This document shows, in pieces, positions 16,986 through 26,213 of a stretch of DNA of 64,000 nucleotides. The stretch spans positions 1,364,001 through 1,428,000 of the forward strand of contig NZ_CP128399.1 in the NCBI RefSeq assembly GCF_030389965.1. The letters run 5' to 3'. The notes under the pieces are model-generated. The model searched no databases and was not told the DNA's origin. It saw only the letters and a program-made list of their open reading frames with translations. The position numbers and the translations under genes are program-made. Position 1 is the stretch's first letter. Every line of letters begins with the position of its first letter. The DNA is from Candidatus Chlorohelix allophototropha. Its GTDB lineage: Bacteria > Chloroflexota > Chloroflexia > Chloroheliales > Chloroheliaceae.

Positions 16986-18716
16986 GTGATGATAGGAAAT
17001 TATAAACAAGTCAGACTATACAGGTTTATTGCTCTGTTCTTATTAGTTGCGTTGCTTACCACCGGCACAGGTTTAGCTTTCGCCGATGGAAGCACAGCGC
17101 AGGGAACACGGAAAGCCAGCCCAAACCTGAAGTCTAGTAACAAGCCTACCCACATTAACAACGGTACGCTTAAAACACTTCTCGGAATGGATAGCGACTC
17201 GGACACTACCGACTCCAACCTCAGCCTCTCGGCGCTTTGCCAGTCACTTATCGGTCAAACCAATCTTTACAAAAAGCCCTCCCCAAATGTTGACATGATC
17301 AACGGGGACACTATCGTACAAGCGGGCACGCAACTAGGTTGTAATAGCGCCCAGAACGAGACTACAATTGCGGTTAACCCTGAGAACCCCAAGAATTTGG
17401 TAGCCGGTACTAACGACTACCGGATTTTCAACACTCGCGAGGGCAGAAACGACGGTTCCGGTTGGGCTTACACCACTTTTGATGGTGGCGCAACTTGGAA
17501 GGATGTTCAATTACCGCATCTAACCTTCCAGACCGGCGCAACCGGGGCACTTTCCGATATGGACTCGGCGGGTGATCCGGCAATCGCATTTGGTCCAGAT
17601 AACACAGTCTATTACGCCAATATCGTTTTTAGCCGCTTAAATGCCGGGGGCGGTATTACGATTAGTGTGTCACATAACGGGGGTCTTACTTGGGGTGAAC
17701 CGGAAATCGTCCAACTTGATGGAGTCGATTCGGCAGGAAACCCCTTACCCACCGACTTTTTCAATGATAAAGAATGGGTGGGCGTTGACCCCGAAACTGG
17801 AACGGCTTACGTAAGCTGGACACGCTTTGGGCTAGTAGATTCCCCAATCGTGGTTTCCAAACGCGACCAGAGAACCGGGCAGTGGTCTCCTTTTGTACAA
17901 GTGAACCCAACCTTTACGCCCGGAGGCATAACTTCTTATAGCCAAGGTTCATATCCACAGGTAGGCAAACACGGAGAGCTTTACATTGCTTACGAAAGTG
18001 CAGTTTGCCAGAGCCTTAACTGCGACCAACCCACCGACCATGATGCAATTATTGTGGCTAAATCTACCAATGGGGGTAGAACTTTTACTAACACGGAAGC
18101 AGCCGTTGATTATGATTTCCCGTACAATCCTGATACTGGTCGCTCTACTCTCACCGGGGAAAACTTCCGAATTAACAGTTTCCCCTCGTTCGCGATTGAC
18201 CCGCAAACAGGTCGCCTTTACATCACTTGGGCGGATGACCGTAACGGGCAATACGATAGCTTTGGCAATTCCATCAAAACCAATGGGGATGTTTTTGTGG
18301 CTACATCCGGCAATGGCAACAACTGGAATCTCTATCAACTCGGCACAAGCGCCGATGAAGTTTACCCGGCTATTGCCGCTTATGATAGCAAAATAGCAGT
18401 TACCTTCTACACACGCAGTTACGATCGAAACGGAACCGGGCTGGATTATGCCTATGTGAAGGCGAACGGTTTGGGTAATCTTAAGCAAAATGATGTCACC
18501 CGAATTACCACGCAAACCTCAGACCCCGGAATTCAATTTGTTGGTGTCGGCGCAGTTTCCGGTAAGATATTGCAGGGTATATTCATCGGTGACTATACGG
18601 CGGTGGCGATGGGCAGCGACTTGGTAATCCACCCCTGCTGGACTGATTTCCGGGGTATGCCGGGACTAACCAGCCCTAACCAAGATGCTTACACCCAAGC
18701 CATTCCCTTAAAATAA
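16986..18716 (+). CDS. Secreted BNR/Asp-box repeat protein (sialidase-like beta-propeller)
   Basis: The 576-residue protein begins with a Sec signal peptide (about 1-35, ending FADG). The mature part contains at least four Asp-box motifs of the S/T-x-D-x-G-x-T-W type (FDGGATW, HNGGLTW, TNGGRTF, GNGNNW), spaced as in six-bladed sialidase-like propellers. The catalytic arginine triad of true sialidases cannot be confirmed by eye, and many environmental homologues are non-enzymatic exo-alpha-sialidase-fold proteins. The start codon is GTG at 16986 with AAGGAG nine bases upstream. A strong terminator follows, so the gene is monocistronic. Confidence 0.8.
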   Translation: MMIGNYKQVRLYRFIALFLLVALLTTGTGLAFADGSTAQGTRKASPNLKSSNKPTHINNGTLKTLLGMDSDSDTTDSNLSLSALCQSLIGQTNLYKKPSPNVDMINGDTIVQAGTQLGCNSAQNETTIAVNPENPKNLVAGTNDYRIFNTREGRNDGSGWAYTTFDGGATWKDVQLPHLTFQTGATGALSDMDSAGDPAIAFGPDNTVYYANIVFSRLNAGGGITISVSHNGGLTWGEPEIVQLDGVDSAGNPLPTDFFNDKEWVGVDPETGTAYVSWTRFGLVDSPIVVSKRDQRTGQWSPFVQVNPTFTPGGITSYSQGSYPQVGKHGELYIAYESAVCQSLNCDQPTDHDAIIVAKSTNGGRTFTNTEAAVDYDFPYNPDTGRSTLTGENFRINSFPSFAIDPQTGRLYITWADDRNGQYDSFGNSIKTNGDVFVATSGNGNNWNLYQLGTSADEVYPAIAAYDSKIAVTFYTRSYDRNGTGLDYAYVKANGLGNLKQNDVTRITTQTSDPGIQFVGVGAVSGKILQGIFIGDYTAVAMGSDLVIHPCWTDFRGMPGLTSPNQDAYTQAIPLK

Positions 18717-18745
18717 AATTGGGATAACGCTTGAATCGTAAATCC

Positions 18746-18780
18746 AAAACCGGGCGAATCATCGTTTTCTCCCGGTTTTT
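18746..18780 (+). terminator. Rho-independent terminator of the BNR-repeat gene
   Basis: A 9-bp stem AAAACCGGG (18746-18754) pairs with CCCGGTTTT (18771-18779) over a 16-base loop and runs into T residues, 30 bases after the stop codon. Confidence 0.85.
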
Positions 18781-18888
18781 CTGTTTGTAAAATCTGGCTG
18801 TATTTGCCGAACTGGGCGTACCCGCTATCGAGCGCAACAGGACATGGTTTTACGCGAGTTGCTATAATATAAGTCCATCACAAAAAGT

Positions 18889-18981
18889 GAGGTGAACAAA
18901 GCGCTCTATGCTAACCAGACTCTGTTCAAACTAGACCGTACTGAAGGCGCAAAACCGATCTGGAAGTTGCACAACAGCTAA
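18889..18981 (+). pseudogene. Possible C-terminal coding remnant of a winged-helix protein
   Basis: An in-frame stretch ends at TAA 18979-18981 and encodes about 30 residues (EVNKALYANQTLFK, then a charged turn and PIWKL). The pattern V-N-x-x-L-Y...F...P-x-W-x-L is typical of the last helix and wing of small winged-helix domains at the C-terminus of larger proteins. An in-frame stop at 18865 and a frame change near 18880 cut it off upstream. A GTG at 18892 could start a 29-residue peptide, but decay is the simpler reading. The recognition is from pattern only. Confidence 0.3.
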
Positions 18982-19051
18982 CAATGCTATGTTTTGTAAC
19001 CGGCAGCAACGATTTGATTTCCAAAAAATAACTTAAGAAGGAGACAACACG

Positions 19052-19354
19052 GTGGTTATTGCTGATTTACAGGTGCTACCGAATCCACTGACCAATGACC
19101 CGGCAGAACCTTATGGTTTTGTGGACAAAGCTATCGCAGTGATAGAGCAATCCGGTCTCAAATATCAGGTAGGGCCGCTGGGAACGTGGGTGCAGGGAGA
19201 GCTTGAAGCAGTGCTGGCGTTGGTTCCAGCAATGACTAAAGCTATGCGCCTCGCCGGAGCAAGCAAAGTTATTACAATAATCAAAATCGCCGACAGTGGA
19301 GAGGAAAGCGAAAACCCGCTCGGCTATATGGACAAGTGGTTCGGCAAAGAATAG
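19052..19354 (+). CDS. Thiamine-binding protein of the MTH1187/YkoF family
   Basis: The 100-residue protein has the small ferredoxin-like fold pattern of the MTH1187 (DUF77) family: an N-terminal strand VIADLQVLP, the segment AIAVIEQSGLKYQVGPLGTWVQGE, and a final LGYMDKWFGKE. Relatives bind thiamine or other hydroxymethylpyrimidine-type ligands and occur near thiamine transport or salvage genes. Here there is no such neighbour, and no TPP riboswitch is visible upstream. The start is GTG with AAGGAG ten bases before it. Confidence 0.8.
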   Translation: MVIADLQVLPNPLTNDPAEPYGFVDKAIAVIEQSGLKYQVGPLGTWVQGELEAVLALVPAMTKAMRLAGASKVITIIKIADSGEESENPLGYMDKWFGKE

Positions 19355-19399
19355 TGCTTCCTAACTTACCACAAAACAAGCGGTTACTTGAGTGGGACG

Positions 19400-19426
19400 G
19401 CAACCTCGGCACAAAACCGAGATTGC
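19400..19426. terminator. Hairpin between convergent genes
   Basis: Arms GCAACCTCGG (19400-19409) and CCGAGATTGC (19417-19426) pair with one mismatch over a 7-base loop. No clear T tract follows on either strand, so its terminator role is only likely from its place between two convergent genes. Confidence 0.45.
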
Positions 19427-19472
19427 CCCTTCCCAGACTTGAGGGTTTTAGTTATTGCGGCTTGCCCTTTGC

Positions 19473-21701
19473 TCAGAAGTGGAGATATGTAATCGCCGAG
19501 AAATTAAGATTTTCTTTTTCTTCCACCCAACTCGTGAGTTCGCGGAACAAGAAATTTTCCGCCCTGCCTTTCATCTCCTTTATCACTTGCTCAGAATAGG
19601 GGGTGGTTAGGCATAGCTTACTTTTCGCCCTTGTCATTGCCACATAGTAAACAAAACGTTCCTCTGCCAACCAGCGCTTCTTTTGGATCTCCTTGTAGCG
19701 GGCAAGGTTGCTGCCTTCAATTCTTCCGTCCTCACCTTGATACTTCAAGATAGCAAAGCCCCCCTCAAATTCATACTCTAAATCCGGTTCGTAACTGAAT
19801 AAGCGGTTTTCCACCCGGTACTGGCTGGGCTTTATCCCTGCCACAAACACGCTGTCAAATTCCAACCCCTTGGAGAGGTGTACCGTCATTACTTGCACCA
19901 CTCCCGGTTTGGGGTCTTCTGGTACTAACAATTCTTCCTGCTCAGGCAAATCAAATTCGATCCACAGGTTGAAATACTCCACCATGTCCTTTAAGGTAGC
20001 TGCCTCCGTCTGTGCTTTCTCAAATTCATTTGCCAGTCGCATAAGTTTGGAGAGGTTGGCTTCCACCCGCTCCCGCTCTCCTGCCCGCCGACTTTCAAAG
20101 TATTGGCTATACCGTTCGCCGCTAAGTATCCATTCCACCAACAGCGCGGGAGTGAGTTGTGCCGCTTCTTTGCGACACTCGGCGATAAAGGTTTGTAGTT
20201 CTCGCAATTCTTGAGGTACTTCCGCCAACTCCTCTATCCCTGCTTCAAAACTCCAGTTGCGTTCTTTGGTTACGGCTCGTGCCTTTAACGCTAGTTCATA
20301 AAGTAGCGCTTGCTCTAGTTTGAAAAGGGGTGAATGTGCCAGTCGGTAAAATGCCTGCCCATCAGAGGGGTCTTCTACCAGTCTCAAGATGGCAATGAGG
20401 TCTCTTACCTCTTGCCGATCGTAAAACCCTCCTGCGCCCCAAGTTACATACTCAATTCCCTCTGCCCTGAATATTTCTTCGTAGGGTCTGCTCTGGATTC
20501 GCACACTCCTGAGAAGCAGAGCGATAGTTTTATCCGGTTGCGTTTCCTTGAGTTTCTTTATCTCACTAGCAATAAAACGCGCCTCTGCTTTCAGCCCCTC
20601 TTCTTTTGACACGCTATCTTCTGGGCAAGCCAAAGTGACACAGCCTTGCGGACCACTCTTGTTATTAGCGGTAATAGTGAGTTCTTCGGGTAGGAAAAGC
20701 TGAGAATCCGCCAAGGGGAGGATTACTCTGGCAGCAATATCGAGGATTTCTTGGTAAGAACGGTAGTTAAGCGTCAGGGGAACTTGGATTGCTCCGGCAA
20801 GCTGCGGGTCATCGAAGTTTTCAGGGCGAGCGTTTCGCCAGCCGTAGATGGATTGTTTGCGGTCTCCTACCACCGTCACTCGGCTTAAGTCCGGGGAGAG
20901 GAGTTTTAGTAATTGTAGCTGACCCCGACTGGTATCCTGAAACTCATCTACCAGAATGTGATGAAATCGCTCTCGGTAGGTTTGGCAGAGGTCGGGATTA
21001 TCTTTCAAGTGATAATATGCCTGATAGACCATTTCCGGGAAGTCCAATCGCGCCATTTCTGCCAGCTTTTCCCGGTAATAGCGGTAGAGTTCGGCGGTAA
21101 AGCCCATAATATCCCGCCGATAACCCTCTTCGCCTGAACTCCCGACAGGGTGGAGTTTTGCCAATATCTCCTCCGGAGTACAGTAAGAATCCCGCAGCCT
21201 TTCGATAGCGAGAAAAGCGGCATCAAAAAGAGCAGGGTGGTCGGCAAAATCCAGATGGGGATAGCTTTCCGACAAGTCAGGCAGTAATAGAATTTCACGA
21301 GATAGTTCTTGCCGTAGTTTCAGCCGCTCTAGCTCGGTCATTATGTGAGGACGGGTTATCTCTGTCTCCGCTTGTCCTCCCAGTATCCGGAGGCAAAAGC
21401 CGTGAAAGGTGCTAATCCAGTGCTGACTTAGGGTAAGCTTATTTTGCTGATAGAGTTGGCTGGCTCTTTCTACCATTTCCCCGGTGGCTTTTTCGGTAAA
21501 GGTCAGCGCTAGTACCCGCTCTGCCGGAAGCGAATTTCCCAGTGTCAGCGCAAGAAAACGTGCCACCAAGGTTTTGGTTTTCCCGGTGCCGGGTCCTGCT
21601 ACAATCCGAAGCGACATTTCAGATGCGCTGGTTACTGCAATCCGCTGATTTTCGTTTAATTCTTCAATCAAAAACTCTTCTAGGTTCATACCGCTGCTCA
21701 T
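19473..21701 (-). CDS. UvrD/AddA-like superfamily 1A helicase (third gene of operon)
   Basis: The 742-residue protein holds all SF1A helicase motifs: Walker A AGPGTGKTKT, Walker B with LVDEFQDTS, motif III VVGDRKQSIYGWR, motif IV LNYRS, motif V VHLSKGLEFD and motif VI YVAMTRAKSK. It is shorter than AddA/RecB (about 1200) and lacks a C-terminal nuclease domain. That domain is supplied by the separate PD-(D/E)XK gene, whose stop codon overlaps this start as ATGA. It probably unwinds DNA ends together with the nuclease and the RelE-helicase encoded upstream. Whether the role is repair, recombination or defence is open. Confidence 0.9.
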   Translation of the reverse strand: MSSGMNLEEFLIEELNENQRIAVTSASEMSLRIVAGPGTGKTKTLVARFLALTLGNSLPAERVLALTFTEKATGEMVERASQLYQQNKLTLSQHWISTFHGFCLRILGGQAETEITRPHIMTELERLKLRQELSREILLLPDLSESYPHLDFADHPALFDAAFLAIERLRDSYCTPEEILAKLHPVGSSGEEGYRRDIMGFTAELYRYYREKLAEMARLDFPEMVYQAYYHLKDNPDLCQTYRERFHHILVDEFQDTSRGQLQLLKLLSPDLSRVTVVGDRKQSIYGWRNARPENFDDPQLAGAIQVPLTLNYRSYQEILDIAARVILPLADSQLFLPEELTITANNKSGPQGCVTLACPEDSVSKEEGLKAEARFIASEIKKLKETQPDKTIALLLRSVRIQSRPYEEIFRAEGIEYVTWGAGGFYDRQEVRDLIAILRLVEDPSDGQAFYRLAHSPLFKLEQALLYELALKARAVTKERNWSFEAGIEELAEVPQELRELQTFIAECRKEAAQLTPALLVEWILSGERYSQYFESRRAGERERVEANLSKLMRLANEFEKAQTEAATLKDMVEYFNLWIEFDLPEQEELLVPEDPKPGVVQVMTVHLSKGLEFDSVFVAGIKPSQYRVENRLFSYEPDLEYEFEGGFAILKYQGEDGRIEGSNLARYKEIQKKRWLAEERFVYYVAMTRAKSKLCLTTPYSEQVIKEMKGRAENFLFRELTSWVEEKENLNFSAITYLHF

Positions 21702-22624
21702 TCTTCCTCACCTTCCTCTTCTCCCGCTCCCTCGCAAGCGAAGGTGTAGGGACACATCTGGCACTCCCGTACACTGGAGGGGTGCGTGGGGAAGTTCTGG
21801 TTCGCCTGATCCATTTCCTCAAGTACCTGAAGGAGAGCGGGAAGTATTTCTTCCATTTCCTCCTGATACAGATATTTGCGGTTACCCTTTAGCCGCTCTT
21901 CAGGAGTAGGCGCACCCGGTCTTATTTCAATCAGGGTAAGGCGAGGACCTTTGGAATGTTTGAGTTGGTAATGCCCGATATAGCGGGGAGGCGTGCCGGC
22001 TACCGCACTCCAGTAGAAGTAGTAGAGAGGCAACTGGTAATCGGTAGGCTGCCAAGTGGACTTTTGTGCTAGGTTGATAAAGTCCTTGATAAGCGCATTG
22101 TGACCTTTTTCCCCACTGCCGGTTTTGTAATCTATTATGGCGACTTCCCCACTTCCAAAGTAATCCACCCGGTCTATCCGTCCTGCTATTGGGAAGCGAC
22201 CTAGATGAAAGTTTTGTTCAAAGGAGCTTTCGCTGGTGGTGCGGATGGGAACATCTGCGCCGATACGCTGAAACTCGACCTGCGTATAGCGCTTGAGGAG
22301 GCGTTGCGCCTTTTGTCGATAGGCTTTTTGAACTGCCGGGTAGATAAACCCCTTACCTGCTTCTTGCCAAACTTCCTCTAGGACTAGTTGGCTCTGGGCA
22401 TTCGCATCTTCGTAAATGGGGCGAATGGGCTGTGCCCCTGCCCAGTTGTGCAGCTTTTCGAGTGTATCGTGAATGATTGTGCCGAATGAAGCGGTAGTGG
22501 AATAGGGCTGCGGCAGTCGTAGAAGGCTGGAGTAGTAAAACTTGCGGGGGCAGCGCAAATACTGGTTTATGGCAGACGCGCTAAAACGATAGCCTGCCAC
22601 ATCCGTTAAAACTATTGGTTTCAT
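21698..22624 (-). CDS. PD-(D/E)XK nuclease with a Fe-S cluster (AddB C-terminal/Cas4-like)
   Basis: I place the start at ATG 22624, which overlaps the upstream stop as ATGA and has GGAAGG at good spacing (308 residues). An upstream start at 22660 is possible. Numbered from that longer form, the nuclease motifs are His64, Asp163 in GRIDRVD, Asp177 and Lys179 in IIDYKTG, and QLPLYY near 209. Cys37 together with Cys300, Cys303 and Cys309 forms the four-cysteine pattern that holds a 4Fe-4S cluster in AddB and Cas4. All active-site residues are present. It should be the nuclease arm of a complex with the flanking helicases. Confidence 0.9.
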   Translation of the reverse strand: MKPIVLTDVAGYRFSASAINQYLRCPRKFYYSSLLRLPQPYSTTASFGTIIHDTLEKLHNWAGAQPIRPIYEDANAQSQLVLEEVWQEAGKGFIYPAVQKAYRQKAQRLLKRYTQVEFQRIGADVPIRTTSESSFEQNFHLGRFPIAGRIDRVDYFGSGEVAIIDYKTGSGEKGHNALIKDFINLAQKSTWQPTDYQLPLYYFYWSAVAGTPPRYIGHYQLKHSKGPRLTLIEIRPGAPTPEERLKGNRKYLYQEEMEEILPALLQVLEEMDQANQNFPTHPSSVRECQMCPYTFACEGAGEEEGEEE

Positions 22625-24735
22625 GCTTTCACGCCTTCCTGATTTGTACCGAGATTCCACTTGGTAGGGTCAAAACCGGAGAGAAGGGGAGAAGTGGTCT
22701 GGGCGGGAATCAGTATGAGTAAGGTTCGCATAGCGCGTGTCATTGCTACGTACATAGTGCGCCGTTCTACCGACAGGTATTCGGCTTTTTCATCTTCCTT
22801 TATATTGGGAGGTTGGTTTGGATAAGCAGTATCCTGAAAGCCTGCTAAGGCTACCACCGGAAATTCCAGACCTTTGGAGGATTTAAGGGTGATTACTTTT
22901 ACTTCCCTTCTGGAAAGGTTCAATTCTTTGCCGGGCATAAAGGTGGCTTCCACACCTAGTTGGCGCAAACGGGCTGCCACAGACCTACCCGAATTTTCGG
23001 TTGGGCACAATACCGCACACGCACCGAGGCTCATACGCGCTTCTCGTGCTGCCTTTGGCAGAAATAGCGCCAGCAGTTGGGCTTCTTCTTCGGTATCTTC
23101 AACCGATCTTGCGCCGGGAGGTAGTCCCGTATTGATATATTCGCGTTGGGCTTCTTCAGCTTCAAGGCTACCATTGGAAAGGTAGGAGTGAGCCGCCTCC
23201 CCTATTTCACGGGTAGAGCGATAGTTGGTGCGTAACACTCCGGTGCGTCCCTGAAACCGTAGATCAGTATGCACATCTTGCCAACTGAACCCGCTTCCGT
23301 AGATGGATTGGTTGGCATCGGCGGTAACGAAAAAGCGGTTTGGGCTTTTACAGAGAGACACCAGTATGCGTAGGACACTTGGCTCTAGGTCTTGCGCCTC
23401 ATCTACCACCACCGCGTCATAAGTTTCGCGGACAGAAGAAGTAGCCAGCATTTTTTGAGCATCGCTGCGGGCGTGGGAAAAAGTGGTCTTTTGTGCCTCT
23501 TTCAGCAGTTCCAACAAGGCTAAATGTACCTGCCAAACTCCTTTGCGTTGGTTGGCATTGAGCGACATCCTTCTACCGGGACGGGCTGCTTTCAGGTATT
23601 CTTCCAGAGTTTCAAGTTGCCTGCCTACGAGTAGTGTGCAGATTTCCTCTAAAAGGTAGTTCTCACTCATGCGGTCAAGCGCCAGTTCCTGCGAAGTTTT
23701 TTGAATAGCGTTCCCCTCTAAGTGGCTTTTCGCTCGCACTTTCGCTCTCCGCAGCAGCGCTTTTAACTCTTCGTCTGCGACAGGGTGGTGCTGTTTGCCT
23801 GCTTTTTGCAAAATTGACCAGACTAGGCTATCAGCGGTTTGCACCTCTACCAACTTGGCATCCTCGCCAAGCAGTTGTTCTAGAAGTTGGCGCGAGGAGG
23901 TTACAAGAGCGTTGGTGTAAGTGGTAAATAGAATACGGGGCGCAGTTACGCCCTGTGATTTAAGCGCCTTTAGCAGCGAGCGGATGCGGTAGAGCGCAAT
24001 GGTGCTTTTTCCGGTGCCGGGACCGCCTTTTACCAGCGTTGGACCTGAGGCTTCTAGCGCCCAGTTTACATACTTTTCTTGGTCAGGGCTGAGTTTGAGC
24101 AGGAAGGAAACCAGTTCCCCTTCTTTAAAGCGCAGCAAGTCTTCAACTTCGCCCAGAAGGTAATCTGGCTGCTGGGTTACCTGTACGAGGGGACGCTCGA
24201 ACATGTACTCGTCGAGTTTGAGGAGGTATTCGTCGGGAATGCCGGGGCAATCATACAGCGCATCGCGAGTGGTAAGTTGTATCAGACGGGCATGACATTC
24301 GGGAGGAATCCTTAACATATTCAGGAGTTCTGGGGTAATGGCTTCTGGCAACTTGGTCTTTTCCGGTTCGTGGGTTGCGAAAAACTTCTCCCAATCCGGC
24401 TGGGTTTTGGGGGTATCTCCTCCCAACTCAACATCCAAGCCACCGAGAAATTCCACATCATAATCTTCGTCGTAGGTGTCTTCGGCACGCTTTTTGAGAG
24501 CGAGAAGGCTCACATATTTCTGGTCAAAGGTGTAAAAGATGCGGTAATCTCCGCTCCGAATTCGATGCAACTTGCCGTCTAGATATTTAAGTTGTTTTTT
24601 AACCTTGGCATCGGGATGGGGGTCTTGTTCGAGGAGCTTGATTTTTTCAAGCACTTGGTGCAATTCTTTAGGCGGGAGTTTTAGCCAATCGGTGGTAAAG
24701 CTGGGTTTCATGGTTGTGAGCCAATTTGTAGCCAA
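22621..24735 (-). CDS. UvrD-like helicase with an N-terminal RelE/ParE-like domain (first gene of operon)
   Basis: The 704-residue protein starts with about 90 residues that read like a RelE/ParE toxin: helix KLPPKELHQVLEKIKLL, then LHRIRSGDYRIFYTF and LLALKKRAEDTY, keeping the basic residues (Arg58, Arg60, Arg65) of that fold. After a linker (95-205) comes a complete SF1 helicase: Walker A GGPGTGKST (237-245), DEAQDLEPS, ADANQSIYGSGF, TNYRS, KSSKGLEFPVVAL and YVAMTRAMR. The start is TTG at 24735 with GGAG nine bases upstream; the ATG at 24711 lacks a ribosome site. The next gene overlaps by four bases. No antitoxin gene is present, so the RelE-like part probably serves as a nucleic-acid or protein docking domain. 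Confidence 0.85.
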   Translation of the reverse strand: MATNWLTTMKPSFTTDWLKLPPKELHQVLEKIKLLEQDPHPDAKVKKQLKYLDGKLHRIRSGDYRIFYTFDQKYVSLLALKKRAEDTYDEDYDVEFLGGLDVELGGDTPKTQPDWEKFFATHEPEKTKLPEAITPELLNMLRIPPECHARLIQLTTRDALYDCPGIPDEYLLKLDEYMFERPLVQVTQQPDYLLGEVEDLLRFKEGELVSFLLKLSPDQEKYVNWALEASGPTLVKGGPGTGKSTIALYRIRSLLKALKSQGVTAPRILFTTYTNALVTSSRQLLEQLLGEDAKLVEVQTADSLVWSILQKAGKQHHPVADEELKALLRRAKVRAKSHLEGNAIQKTSQELALDRMSENYLLEEICTLLVGRQLETLEEYLKAARPGRRMSLNANQRKGVWQVHLALLELLKEAQKTTFSHARSDAQKMLATSSVRETYDAVVVDEAQDLEPSVLRILVSLCKSPNRFFVTADANQSIYGSGFSWQDVHTDLRFQGRTGVLRTNYRSTREIGEAAHSYLSNGSLEAEEAQREYINTGLPPGARSVEDTEEEAQLLALFLPKAAREARMSLGACAVLCPTENSGRSVAARLRQLGVEATFMPGKELNLSRREVKVITLKSSKGLEFPVVALAGFQDTAYPNQPPNIKEDEKAEYLSVERRTMYVAMTRAMRTLLILIPAQTTSPLLSGFDPTKWNLGTNQEGVKA

Positions 24736-25227
24736 AATGGGTTTCTCCGGTTTAAGTGTGCGATTAATTAGTAAGAAAAAACTGGATTTGGCAAAGATTT
24801 AGGGTGAAGTAAGGCAATCAAGGCTGTAACCGATCATTAGCTTTATGAACTTTCGTATGTCCAAATTATGCAGGCTCTTATTCGCCTATCGTTTGCATTG
24901 TAATTCCTCAATCGGAATTAGGCTCTATCCAAGGTAAATTGCTAATTTGTTCATCTCCATAATAGCACACGTTTCAATCCCTCAAGCAGCACAGTAGTAG
25001 GCTCTATCTGATAGGGGCTAAGGTCAAAACTTTGGTATCACCGATTTTAAGTTGACCATGCTTTTATGCCTAAAATTGTTTCATTAAGTCGTCAATATTC
25101 ACAAAAGTTGTTATAATCCATTCGACATTCATGCTTTCCTCCGTTGCTAAAGCTGGTTTTGACGCACAAATCTTGCAACAACAGCACATAAACGGCAATT
25201 AGCTATCAAGATAGGATATATATCACT
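24736..25227. promoter_or_regulatory. Divergent intergenic region upstream of the helicase operon
   Basis: This 490-base region lies between the helicase operon (minus) and an aldo/keto reductase (plus). It contains a perfect inverted repeat TAATTCC-N6-GGAATTA (24901-24920), the sequence AGGCTCTATC twice (about 24921 and 25000), and a TATAAT at 25112-25117 on the plus strand. No gene is convincing. Confidence 0.4.
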
Positions 25228-26082
25228 ATGACCAATTCAAAATTCCTGAACGATACTTTCTCGATCGGTGGCGATTTAAAAGTACGCAGACTCGGTTTTG
25301 GCGCAATGCGTATCACCGGGCAGGGCATTTGGGGCGAACCGCAGGATAAAAATGAAGCTATTGCGGTTTTGCGCCGCACTATCGAACTTGGCATCAACTT
25401 TATAGATACTGCCGACTCTTACGGACCGGAAGTGAGCGAGCGGTTGATTGGCGAAGCGCTCTACCCATATCCGCAAGATTTGGTAATCGCTACCAAAGGT
25501 GGGTTGATGCGGGGCGGTCCTGATAATTGGTATCCCAACGGCCGCCCTGAACACTTGCGTGCCACACTGGAAGGTAGCCTCAAACGGTTGCGCCTTGAAC
25601 GAATCGACCTTTACCAGTTGCACCGGATTGATCCCAATGTACCCGCTGAAGAAACGCTGGGAGTACTGGCAGATATGCAACAGGAAGGCAAAATTAGACA
25701 TATCGGTCTCTCCGAAGTTAGCGTTGAACAATTGGAACAAGCACGCAAAATCGTCAAAGTGGTTAGCGTGCAGAACCTTTACAACCTGACCAACCGCAAC
25801 TGGGAAAATATGGTAGATGCATGCGAAAAGGATGGAACAGGTTTTATACCATGGTTCCCACTGGCGGTGGGGCAGTTAGCGAAACCGGGCAGCAAGCTTG
25901 ACCAAATAGCCCACAAATATAACGCTACCCCTTCGCAAGTGGCTTTGGCGTGGCTACTGCAACGTTCACCGGTAATGCTGCCTATCCCCGGCACAGGTTC
26001 GGTGGCACATCTAGAAGAAAATGTGCTGGGAGCGGAAATTGAGTTGAGTGCCGAGGATTTAGCGGAAATCTCCAAACAATAA
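25228..26082 (+). CDS. Aldo/keto reductase family oxidoreductase
   Basis: The 284-residue protein has the AKR tetrad: Asp and Tyr in [14 protein letters not shown], Lys in VIATKGG, and His in YQLHRIDP. The C-terminal cofactor region [16 protein letters not shown] is typical. It belongs to the short AKR branch (YdbC/Tas-like) that reduces aldehydes or pyridoxal. It is the second of three AKR genes in the window, each of a different subfamily. It appears to be monocistronic, with a shared terminator downstream. Confidence 0.9.
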   Translation: MTNSKFLNDTFSIGGDLKVRRLGFGAMRITGQGIWGEPQDKNEAIAVLRRTIELGINFIDTADSYGPEVSERLIGEALYPYPQDLVIATKGGLMRGGPDNWYPNGRPEHLRATLEGSLKRLRLERIDLYQLHRIDPNVPAEETLGVLADMQQEGKIRHIGLSEVSVEQLEQARKIVKVVSVQNLYNLTNRNWENMVDACEKDGTGFIPWFPLAVGQLAKPGSKLDQIAHKYNATPSQVALAWLLQRSPVMLPIPGTGSVAHLEENVLGAEIELSAEDLAEISKQ

Positions 26083-26103
26083 GAGCTTTTATTGCGAAGG
26101 CGC

Positions 26104-26139
26104 AAAAAAAGAGAAGCTGGCTATGCTTCCGGCTTCTCT
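26104..26139 (-). terminator. Terminator of the CsbD gene (copy 1 of a repeated terminator)
   Basis: On the minus strand a stem AGAGAAGCCGG pairs with CCAGCTTCTCT (one mismatch) over an 8-base loop and is followed by seven T residues. It serves the CsbD gene and may also stop the convergent reductase. Nearly the same sequence recurs at 26973-27008. Confidence 0.85.
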
Positions 26140-26213
26140 GGCAATTGAGTAGGATAACCCTGTTAAGTTATCAAAAATGGACATCGCTTTAGATCGCCCA
26201 AAAGGGTAAATTT

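Noticed and set aside
17949-18515. Long open frames on both strands inside the BNR-repeat gene
   Set aside because: They lie in other frames of a clear signal-peptide protein with Asp-box motifs and show no ribosome site or domain.
18780-19051. TPP riboswitch ahead of the thiamine-binding protein
   Set aside because: The conserved CTGAGA and ACCTGATCTGG elements are not present.
22621-24735. Toxin-antitoxin operon reading of the RelE-like domain
   Set aside because: There is no antitoxin-sized gene next to it, and the domain is fused in frame to a complete helicase.
24971-24990. GTTTCAATCCCT sequence resembling a CRISPR repeat core
   Set aside because: It occurs once with no regularly spaced copies and no cas genes nearby (the Cas4-like nuclease belongs to the helicase operon).
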